Below the pieces are notes generated by a model. It made no database searches and had not been told where the DNA came from. It worked only from the letters and a program-made list of their open reading frames with translations. From positions 1 to 5,115 of the forward strand of contig JAKUTA010000108.1 in assembly GCA_022447885.1 (NCBI GenBank): a stretch of 5,115 nt of DNA, read 5' to 3'. The DNA comes from Candidatus Poseidoniales archaeon. GTDB lineage: Archaea > Thermoplasmatota > Poseidoniia > Poseidoniales > Thalassarchaeaceae. This document shows, piece by piece, positions 1-5,115 of the stretch. Position numbers and translations under genes: made by a program. How positions within the stretch are numbered: the stretch's first letter is position 1; each line of letters starts with the position of its first letter.

Positions 1-1
1 A

Positions 2-17
2 CCCATCAGTCGATGGG
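2..17. other. Perfect 6-bp hairpin at left edge
   Basis: CCCATC (2-7) and GATGGG (12-17) are exact reverse complements around a 4-base AGTC loop. No T-tract follows, so it does not look like an intrinsic or archaeal U-rich terminator. It may lie inside or just after an upstream gene cut off by the window edge. Bases 1-53 otherwise hold no gene I can identify: the frame of the downstream CDS is closed by TGA at 21-23, and another plus frame stays open from base 1 to a TGA at 121-123. A short hairpin like this can easily arise by chance. Confidence 0.25.
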
Positions 18-53
18 CCTTGACGCTCCCTCATCAACCCTCGGAATCAACCT

Positions 54-815
54 GTGCTGCTGCCACCCATTCATCGACCCGGCAGAATGCTCATGCCGTT
101 GTCACCCGTCGCGCTGTCGATGAGTGCCGAGAATGGTGCTGGAGAGGTGGTCGGCCGAGCTGTGGCGCTGGTGTCCGGAGGCATCGACTCCCCGGTGGCG
201 GTGGCGCGCATGGTTTCGGCAGGCTGGGAGGTGATTCCGTTGCATTGCAGTCAGGAACCTGTGACCGGGCCGGAGGCTCAGGAGAAGACCGTCGAAGCTC
301 TTCGGCGACTGCGAGGCCAGGATGGACCATTGGGGGGAATGGGAGCACGCATCGATGGGACGCTGCACGTGGCCCCGGTCGCGCAGACTCTCGCCCTGTT
401 CACGGACGGTGAGTGCCACCGTGATTACTTCGTGCACATGAAGCGGCTGTTCAACGCCATCGCTTGTCTGCTCGCCGACGAGGTGGGAGCGAGCCATCTG
501 CTGACCGGCGAGAATCTCGGACAGGTTTCGAGCCAGACACTCGGGAACATGGGTGCGGTCGAGCGGGCGTCTGACCGGCCCGTGCTGCGTCCGTTGCTGG
601 GCATGGACAAACAGGAGATTGTCGATGAGGCGCGCTCGCTCGGAACATTCACCATCAGCGAGGGACCGGAGATGTGTGATGCGCTCGGTCCAGCACACCC
701 GACGACGGTCGCCAACATCGGGCGGTTGCTTCGGAATGAGGATGCTCGGGGTGGACTCGCTCAACTCGCGCTCTCCTGCCATGAAAACAGGGAAACAGCG
801 TCGCTGGATGGCTGA
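54..815 (+). CDS. thiI: ThiI-family PP-loop sulfurtransferase, catalytic domain only
   Basis: ThiI adenylates a substrate with ATP and delivers sulfur, making 4-thiouridine at tRNA position 8 and, in some organisms, the thiazole of thiamine; it acts in the cytoplasm. Visible here are the PP-loop SGGIDSP (residues 41-47, Asp45 matching the catalytic Asp), KRLFNAIA (130-137) before TGENLGQVSSQTL (151-163), RPLLGMDKQEI (179-189, with the conserved Asp-Lys pair at 185-186), and a Cys in PEMCDALGP (Cys208) matching the sulfur-carrying Cys344 of E. coli ThiI. Usual family members have about 380-480 residues with N-terminal ferredoxin-like and THUMP domains; this one has 253 and starts almost directly with the PP-loop domain. 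An in-frame TGA at 21-23 rules out an in-frame N-terminal extension. The start is uncertain: GTG at 54 is the first possible codon, with ATG at 87, 93 and 120 as alternatives. None has a clear ribosome binding site, and all keep the whole domain. The family call is firm; the exact substrate is inferred. Confidence 0.9.
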   Translation: MLLPPIHRPGRMLMPLSPVALSMSAENGAGEVVGRAVALVSGGIDSPVAVARMVSAGWEVIPLHCSQEPVTGPEAQEKTVEALRRLRGQDGPLGGMGARIDGTLHVAPVAQTLALFTDGECHRDYFVHMKRLFNAIACLLADEVGASHLLTGENLGQVSSQTLGNMGAVERASDRPVLRPLLGMDKQEIVDEARSLGTFTISEGPEMCDALGPAHPTTVANIGRLLRNEDARGGLAQLALSCHENRETASLDG

Positions 816-820
816 CCGGT

Positions 821-838
821 GTTGGGCGCAAGTCCAAC
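821..838 (+). terminator. Hairpin just after thiI stop, possible terminator
   Basis: GTTGG (821-825) pairs with CCAAC (834-838), extendable by a G-T pair (826/833), giving a 5-6 bp stem that begins 5 bases after the TGA of thiI. Flanking ACC (815-817) and GGT (841-843) could lengthen it loosely. It is followed by GGGGTTAAATG, not a T-run, so termination is only suggested by position. The TTAAAT at 843-848 might instead be a weak TATA-like element for the next gene, which would place transcription start near 870-875. Confidence 0.3.
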
Positions 839-856
839 GGGGTTAAATGCGAAATG

Positions 857-933
857 AGGCTGCGTACGCCGAACCGCGTAGCGGTTTATGGGATGATGAC
901 AATGAATGAACGCCGAAAGACGCTACGCAGCCT
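857..933 (+). promoter_or_regulatory. Nested competing inverted repeats around giant gene start
   Basis: Three exact complementarities overlap here. AGGCTGCGTA (857-866) is the reverse complement of TACGCAGCCT (924-933), 10 bp. AACCGC (872-877) pairs with GCGGTT (881-886) as a tight hairpin with a GTA loop. GCGTAGCG (876-883) is also the reverse complement of CGCTACGC (921-928), 8 bp, so the 3' arm can pair with either of two upstream arms, and the second pairing breaks the small hairpin. GCGTACGC (862-869) is itself a palindrome, and ACGCCGAA is repeated at 866-873 and 910-917. Candidate start codons (893, 896, 902) lie between the arms. This could be an mRNA leader that controls translation or, alternatively, repeated GCGTA half-sites for a DNA-binding regulator. 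Function is inferred; only the repeats are seen. Confidence 0.4.
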
Positions 934-979
934 GCTGGTGGTCGCCGTGATGATCTTCTCAACCACGGTTGTCCACGCC
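902..979 (+). other. Sec-type signal peptide of giant protein
   Basis: The first 26 residues have a basic n-region (MNERRKTLR), a hydrophobic core (LLVVAVMIF, about 11-19) and a polar end, STTVVHA, giving a good A-x-A-like cleavage site after VHA (residue 26). There is no twin-arginine motif followed by the usual Tat pattern and no lipobox cysteine, so Sec export and release by signal peptidase I is the simplest reading. Confidence 0.85.
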
Positions 980-3900
980 GCCACGGTCAACACCTTCGCC
1001 AACGCCGCGACTGAAGTGAAGGTCGAACTACGAGATCCCGGAAGTTATCTTGACTCATACACGGGTAGGATCATCCTGCCGGAAGGAGAGACCGTGACCT
1101 CTGCGACTGTCGAGGTGCAGAACGACTTCGCCACCCTTGCGTTCCATCGTTCCTACGATTCAACGGTGCAGAACAACATCTGGGACGCTCGCTTCAACAA
1201 CATGCTGTCCTACAGCAGCTCCGGATGTCACCAGACCCAGATCTTCAACTGTGACTTCACGACCACTGAAGACGAACTGGCGCTCACCAGCGAGGGATTC
1301 AACGCCGACTTCGAGACCAGCGCAGATGGTTTCACCCCCGGGGATCCGGTTGACACCTTCAACTGGGAGCGAGTAATCACCCAGCCCACCCCCATCCTGC
1401 CCACCGGGTGCGCTACGGGAGACACCTGCTGGGGAACCAACTTCCTCGATCCCGACTACACCGATGACTCGCTCTCCAGCGAGTTCCAGTACGAGTTGAT
1501 GTCCGGCACGATCCAGGTCCATCCCGGCAAGAGTCAGGCGACGTTCAAGTCGCTGCACTCTCTCTACTATCGGGGCACTGGTACGGCCAAGTACTACGAT
1601 GACTGCGCCTACGTCGCCCTCCGAGAGTCGATGGATGCGGCGAGTTGGAGTCCATGGGGCTTCCACGACATCGACCGTGGCAACTCGACTGGAATCAGCC
1701 CCGGCCAGCACGGCATGTTCCAGCGTGGCACGCTCGCCAATCAGGTGACGGCAGGGTGCAGCGGCAAGGGCACTGTCACCGTCCCTCTCAATGCGTGGGT
1801 GCTCGCTGGGCAGAGCGACGGCGGTACAGCCGGCAGCCTGCAGTGGGCGACGCTGGCGCTCGATCTCTCAGCTTACGAGAACATGTACGTCCAACTGATG
1901 TTCGTGCTCGAGCGCAACCCCCACACCGCCACCCCAGGCAACGGTTCGATGCAGGGTTGGTACATCGACACGATGCGCGCCGGAGATCCGCTGCCCCAAT
2001 CCGGCTACGTCACAATGGGTCCGTTCTCGAACATGGCCTCCCAGAACAACGGCTTCCCCGATGGATTCGGAGTGCTCAGCATAGAGTCGGCGACCCCCCC
2101 TGGCGCCAGCTTCACCATCGATGTCTTCGACGCGTCGAACAACCAGTTGGTCGTTGACGGCCACGGAAACGTGCTCACGGGGTTGACGGGAAGCACGATC
2201 GAGTTGTGGGACGTCGACGCTTCTGTCTATTCGCTGCTCAACCTCCGTTTCAACTACAACAGCGGCTCCAGCCGCATCGCAACCCCGGTTCTCTACGGAT
2301 TCAGTCTCGGAACCAAGATTGGAACCGGACTGCGAGACATGGCGGGAATCCAAGCCTTCGGGGGGTCGTTCATACCAGGAGCGTGGACTGCGGATCAGTT
2401 GGGGGGGACGATAATCTACATGTCGGAGATCAAGGACTCGACGTGGACTCCTGCGAAGATCAAGAATCGGTTCTCGATGCCGGTGGTAGCGGCCAAACCG
2501 ATAGTGGAGGATGACTGTGGCAACGGCGATATCATGCTCCATCCCTTCAATGAGAATTCAGGCGAATTCCTGCATGCCACCAACGATACGTGGTATGAAT
2601 TCAACACCACTGCGGACGGCGTGCCCATCCCCTCGACGGGTGTGGGGCTGGCGGTGATGTATGCGGCACAGTGCACTGTGACCGGCATATGGTTGGAACT
2701 GAAGTTCGCGCACAGTTCCGAGGGCCTCACCATAGATGTCGCAGGCGACAACGACTTGCAATGGGGGATCACCCATCCGGCGTTCGGTGCCTACGGACGG
2801 CAGAGCTACTTCCGTAGCCAGGTCGTCGACGGCGTGAACATGCGTGCCGAGACCATGTCGATGAGCATGGCGGTCACCGGCAGGGCCGAGGGTGCTCCGT
2901 TCCTGCTACCGAAGGACGCCAACGTGACCCACGCCGAGGTGTCCTTCTCTGATAGTTACGTAGGCAACGCCTCGATCACCCTGATCGCCGCCAATCAGGA
3001 GCAGCACCTCGGTTTCACAGATGGCGAATTGGAGATGACCCCCGACAACTGGAGGGCGCTCGGTCAGTTCTCTGGCGAACTGCAGGCGCTGCTCGACGAC
3101 CCTCAGGTGCCGGCGGCGGTAGTAGATGAGTTCGGCAACGAGTGGGTGCAGTTCCGTTTCAGGTTAGATAACGGTACTGCCGGAGTCGGTTCCAGCATCA
3201 CCATGCGCGACCTGGAGATATTCTACGAATGGACGGTCGTCCTTGGAGCCACCCACGACTTAGCGCGTGAACTGAATCAGGGCGTGGCGCTGGGTGCTCC
3301 TTCCGGAGGTGAGGTGGCCGTGCCCATCAGCATCCAGGGTGACACGGGCGGTGCAGTCAAACTGAAGAATCTCCTGGTGACCACCGAGAGCGGATACGAC
3401 AACACGCTCAACACGACGGGCAGTTGGTCCGGGCTCTACGCGAACGGGGACGTCTACGAGGTGGTCACGACCCATTCGTTGGCGGTGAGCACCGGCGAGA
3501 CGATCGCCCATGCCAGCCTGCAGTTCGAGTCCGAGTCGGGCAACGCCGAGTTCCTGTGGACGGCTGCCAACGATTCCTTCTGGGAGCGTGGAGACGAGAC
3601 GATGTTGTCGCTGATGGTGATGCAGTCTTCGGCCACCGACGTGGCGGACGGGAAGCAGGTGCTCTGGCGCTTCCGGGTGAACAGCGACTGGCAGGATTCA
3701 CCCACGGTCAGGGTGTTCGCCACGATGATCACCGCTTCTGGCTCTGAGGGACTGCCGGCCGCGCTGATGCTCAACCCGACAGTTGGCAACGCGGTCGAGA
3801 ACGACGTGATCATCCAGCGACTCGATGTCTTCAATCAGGGCGGAACCCTGCAGCCTGACCTCACCAACGTCAGCAGCAGTCAGGTGATCACGCTCAACGG

Positions 3901-5115
3901 TTCGGTCCGCTTCGAGAACCTGACCGTGTCGCCTGACCCAGCGGATTACAACCTCGTGTTCGAGTTACAGAACCAGTCGAACTTCAGTCATTGGATCGAG
4001 GTCGACAGACTGTCGAGCATCATCGGAGGCGACTTCGAATGGCAGCCCACCATCGCTGTAATCGCCGCCGGCACCGACACCTACCGGGTGCGCATCGCCG
4101 ACTACAGCGGTGGCGACACCCTCTGTCCGCCAACGCAGTACAATCCCGATTCCGACTGTGCCATCCGCATCGTGCTGAACATCGACACGTACGCACCCGT
4201 GCTGGTGAACATCAGCGTCTGGGACATGATATCCGAATGGCGTGAGCTCACCGACGACACTTGGATTCCCCCGGCCCCGAACCAGAGGTTCCGCGTAGTC
4301 GCCCGCGATTTCCCCCAGGCCCCGTCCGCACTGCTGCTCTACTACTGGGTCGAGGCGCAGCACGATGACAACGACAACCGCATTCCCGAGCCCAGCGAGT
4401 ACCGCACCGTCAGTCTCACACCGGTGTTCGTCGACGCCTTCGGCAATACCACCTACGAACTGGACAACCCGATATGTCCACCGCAAAACGACTGCCTCGA
4501 CGACCAGCAGAGCGGACTGAACATCCCAGAGGGGGATACCGCTCCGCGCACAAGCCTGTTCGTGGTCGGCACGGATACCGGTGGGAACGCCATCAACGGT
4601 GGCGCAGCCGGGTTCATGAACGACCTGATCACCTACATCGGCCTCGATTCGCGCGCTCCGGGTATTTACTCGCTCCACGTCTCGGATGCATACGGCAACC
4701 CGCTCACCGAGTTCAACAAGTCGATGTACGCAGGCAACGTCTACCACCTGCTCGTCGATGGCAAGGACGACAACGGCTGGCGCGATCTTGACTACATCAA
4801 GATCGACCTGAACCCGTACGTCACCAACGACATGGTACTCTGGTTCTCACCGCGCAACGGCACCGCGTGGACCGACAGCCTGTGGGTGGACATCCTCAAC
4901 GTCACCGCCGACGGTGTGGGCACGCGGTTGACCAAGGCCGACGGGACCGTGCTCATCGACCCGTTCGAGACCGAGTTCCTACTCGACATGCCGATCCGTC
5001 TCCACTGGAGCGTGCCGACGGTCGGAGGCGTGGTTGATCCGGATGTCTACATGAAGGACCTCGACCCGGACAACCAGGAGAGCAAGTTGTCAGCCAGCCG
5101 CTACAAGCAGCGCTG
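902..5115 (+). CDS. Giant secreted multidomain surface protein, 3' truncated
   Basis: One frame stays open without a stop from here to the window end, giving 1404 complete codons plus TG of another. Residues 1-26 form a Sec-type signal peptide. What follows is Asp/Asn/Thr/Gly/Ser-rich, beta-type sequence with no long hydrophobic segment or recognised catalytic motif. In order: an N-terminal region with LPEGETVTSATVEV (59-72); a MAM/jelly-roll-like module (about 212-360) ending in GWYID; a long unassigned middle, with a second LP...VT.A.V element at 669; and Ig-like units beginning near Asp1095 and Asp1249. The 12 cysteines fall in six local pairs, and 19 N-x-S/T sequons are present, as expected outside the cell. 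ATG 902 is chosen because the charged n-region starts there and GGATGAT lies just upstream, loosely like the archaeal GGTGAT site. In-frame ATG at 893 or 896 adds 2-3 residues, and ATG at 854 would add 16 residues that spoil the signal peptide. The protein resembles giant surface proteins of Marine Group II archaea (from memory). An adhesive or structural role is a guess. The C-terminal anchor is not in the window; a TGA at the very edge cannot be excluded. Confidence 0.92.
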   Translation, partial: MNERRKTLRSLLVVAVMIFSTTVVHAATVNTFANAATEVKVELRDPGSYLDSYTGRIILPEGETVTSATVEVQNDFATLAFHRSYDSTVQNNIWDARFNNMLSYSSSGCHQTQIFNCDFTTTEDELALTSEGFNADFETSADGFTPGDPVDTFNWERVITQPTPILPTGCATGDTCWGTNFLDPDYTDDSLSSEFQYELMSGTIQVHPGKSQATFKSLHSLYYRGTGTAKYYDDCAYVALRESMDAASWSPWGFHDIDRGNSTGISPGQHGMFQRGTLANQVTAGCSGKGTVTVPLNAWVLAGQSDGGTAGSLQWATLALDLSAYENMYVQLMFVLERNPHTATPGNGSMQGWYIDTMRAGDPLPQSGYVTMGPFSNMASQNNGFPDGFGVLSIESATPPGASFTIDVFDASNNQLVVDGHGNVLTGLTGSTIELWDVDASVYSLLNLRFNYNSGSSRIATPVLYGFSLGTKIGTGLRDMAGIQAFGGSFIPGAWTADQLGGTIIYMSEIKDSTWTPAKIKNRFSMPVVAAKPIVEDDCGNGDIMLHPFNENSGEFLHATNDTWYEFNTTADGVPIPSTGVGLAVMYAAQCTVTGIWLELKFAHSSEGLTIDVAGDNDLQWGITHPAFGAYGRQSYFRSQVVDGVNMRAETMSMSMAVTGRAEGAPFLLPKDANVTHAEVSFSDSYVGNASITLIAANQEQHLGFTDGELEMTPDNWRALGQFSGELQALLDDPQVPAAVVDEFGNEWVQFRFRLDNGTAGVGSSITMRDLEIFYEWTVVLGATHDLARELNQGVALGAPSGGEVAVPISIQGDTGGAVKLKNLLVTTESGYDNTLNTTGSWSGLYANGDVYEVVTTHSLAVSTGETIAHASLQFESESGNAEFLWTAANDSFWERGDETMLSLMVMQSSATDVADGKQVLWRFRVNSDWQDSPTVRVFATMITASGSEGLPAALMLNPTVGNAVENDVIIQRLDVFNQGGTLQPDLTNVSSSQVITLNGSVRFENLTVSPDPADYNLVFELQNQSNFSHWIEVDRLSSIIGGDFEWQPTIAVIAAGTDTYRVRIADYSGGDTLCPPTQYNPDSDCAIRIVLNIDTYAPVLVNISVWDMISEWRELTDDTWIPPAPNQRFRVVARDFPQAPSALLLYYWVEAQHDDNDNRIPEPSEYRTVSLTPVFVDAFGNTTYELDNPICPPQNDCLDDQQSGLNIPEGDTAPRTSLFVVGTDTGGNAINGGAAGFMNDLITYIGLDSRAPGIYSLHVSDAYGNPLTEFNKSMYAGNVYHLLVDGKDDNGWRDLDYIKIDLNPYVTNDMVLWFSPRNGTAWTDSLWVDILNVTADGVGTRLTKADGTVLIDPFETEFLLDMPIRLHWSVPTVGGVVDPDVYMKDLDPDNQESKLSASRYKQR
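1076..1117 (+). repeat. LP...VT.A.V element, copy 1
   Basis: This encodes residues 59-72, LPEGETVTSATVEV, of the giant protein. It aligns without gaps to LPKDANVTHAEVSF encoded at 2906-2947 (residues 669-682), sharing L, P, V, T, A and V at matching positions. It looks like the opening strands of a beta-sandwich module used twice. The match is short, so homology of the surrounding domains is inferred. Confidence 0.4.
1535..1981 (+). other. MAM/jelly-roll-like module ending in GWYID
   Basis: Residues about 212-360 of the giant protein follow the pattern seen in MAM-like and concanavalin-like modules of secreted proteases and adhesins. A first strand (ATFKSLHSLYY) leads to an Asp-rich DDCAYVALRES (233-243) and a W-x-x-W (249-252). 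Later come LDLSAYENMYVQLMFVLE (320-337) and GWYIDTMRAG (352-361), close to the family signature GWYIDDVxV. Cys235 and Cys286 lie inside and could form a disulfide. These modules usually bind sugars or mediate adhesion; no protease domain is seen next to it. The family call rests on motif memory. Confidence 0.6.
2906..2947 (+). repeat. LP...VT.A.V element, copy 2
   Basis: This encodes residues 669-682 of the giant protein, LPKDANVTHAEVSF, followed by a DSYVGNASI strand. It is the second copy of the element at 1076-1117 and may mark the start of a second beta-sandwich region covering roughly residues 660-800. Confidence 0.4.
4184..4645 (+). repeat. Ig-like unit 1 of giant protein
   Basis: The unit begins with DTYAPVLVNISVWD (residues 1095-1108), an Ig-like opening of the form D-x-x-A-P-x4-[IL]-x-V-x-D that recurs exactly 154 residues later. 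It contains FRVVARDFPQAP, the strand LLLYYWVE and an acidic loop DDNDNRIPEPSEY (1155-1167) that resembles an EF-hand or thrombospondin type 3 calcium loop but lacks the usual Gly and the hydrophobic eighth residue. Cys1192 and Cys1198 (CPPQNDC) form a likely small disulfide loop near its end. Confidence 0.55.
4646..5115 (+). repeat. Ig-like unit 2 of giant protein, open at right edge
   Basis: It begins with DSRAPGIYSLHVSD (residues 1249-1262), matching unit 1 at D, A, P, V and D with a conservative I/L. A strand-loop GKDDNGWRDLDYIKIDL follows, typical of bacterial and archaeal Ig-like folds where DxxG-[IL]-x-x-[IL] precedes a strand, then a WFSPRNGT strand. The unit probably finishes near residue 1365. 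A further unit or linker (DPDVYMKDLDPDNQ) may begin before the window ends. Confidence 0.5.

Noticed and set aside
1..34. ATG on the minus strand at 34-32, open to the left edge, possible divergent gene
   Set aside because: Only 11 codons are visible with no family signal, so it cannot be supported.
102..782. Minus-strand open frame of 226 codons opposite thiI
   Set aside because: The plus strand encodes unmistakable ThiI motifs over the same bases; the antisense product shows none.
854..901. Upstream ATG at 854 as start of the giant protein
   Set aside because: It adds 16 residues before the charged n-region, which would bury the signal peptide and place the hairpin within coding sequence; 902 (or 893) fits better.
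847..909. Small open frame of 20 codons (847-909) overlapping the giant gene start
   Set aside because: It has no ribosome binding site, no recognisable product and normal chance length; a leader peptide is possible but unsupported.
1160..1711. Long minus-strand open frame of 183 codons
   Set aside because: It lies entirely antisense to the continuous giant frame, has no recognisable domain, and fits the pattern of high-GC shadow frames.
3965..4747. Minus-strand open frame of 260 codons, rich in Val and Gly
   Set aside because: It mirrors the codon structure of the giant gene's Ig-like region; the plus frame has paired cysteines, sequons and repeats that make biological sense, while this one does not.

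Overview
The window is a high-GC, gene-dense fragment with two co-directional plus-strand genes: a small sulfur-transfer enzyme of the ThiI family, and the first 1404 codons of a very large secreted protein that runs off the right edge. The best guess for the source is a planktonic archaeon, plausibly Marine Group II (Poseidoniales) or a relative. That is inferred from the style of the ThiI protein, the weak or absent Shine-Dalgarno sites, and the look of the giant exported protein (tandem Ig-like units, acidic Asp/Asn-rich loops, paired cysteines, many N-glycosylation sequons). No rRNA or other marker gene confirms it.

Layout. Bases 1-53 belong to no assignable gene and hold a small perfect hairpin at 2-17. 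Bases 54-815 encode a PP-loop ATPase of the ThiI (tRNA 4-thiouridine synthase / thiazole sulfur transfer) family. It is reduced to the catalytic domain, without THUMP or rhodanese parts, and appears to lack the CxxC of typical archaeal ThiI. Bases 816-901 are a short intergenic region with a hairpin just after the thiI stop. An unusual set of mutually exclusive inverted repeats built on GCGTA/TACGC overlaps the start of the next gene. From 902 to 5115 a single frame stays open on the plus strand with no stop codon. It begins with a clear Sec-type signal peptide and continues as beta-rich extracellular sequence: an N-terminal region, a MAM/jelly-roll-like module ending in GWYID, a long middle section with a repeated LP...VT.A.V element, and at least two Ig-like repeats near the right edge.

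The two genes show no obvious functional link. ThiI is a housekeeping enzyme of the cytoplasm; the giant protein is exported and probably sits on the cell surface or is released. The 86-bp gap with its structured leader suggests the giant gene is expressed separately. The other open frames, including long antisense ones between 1160-2772 and 3260-4747, are shadows of the giant frame. No mobile element, CRISPR array, tRNA or rRNA was seen.
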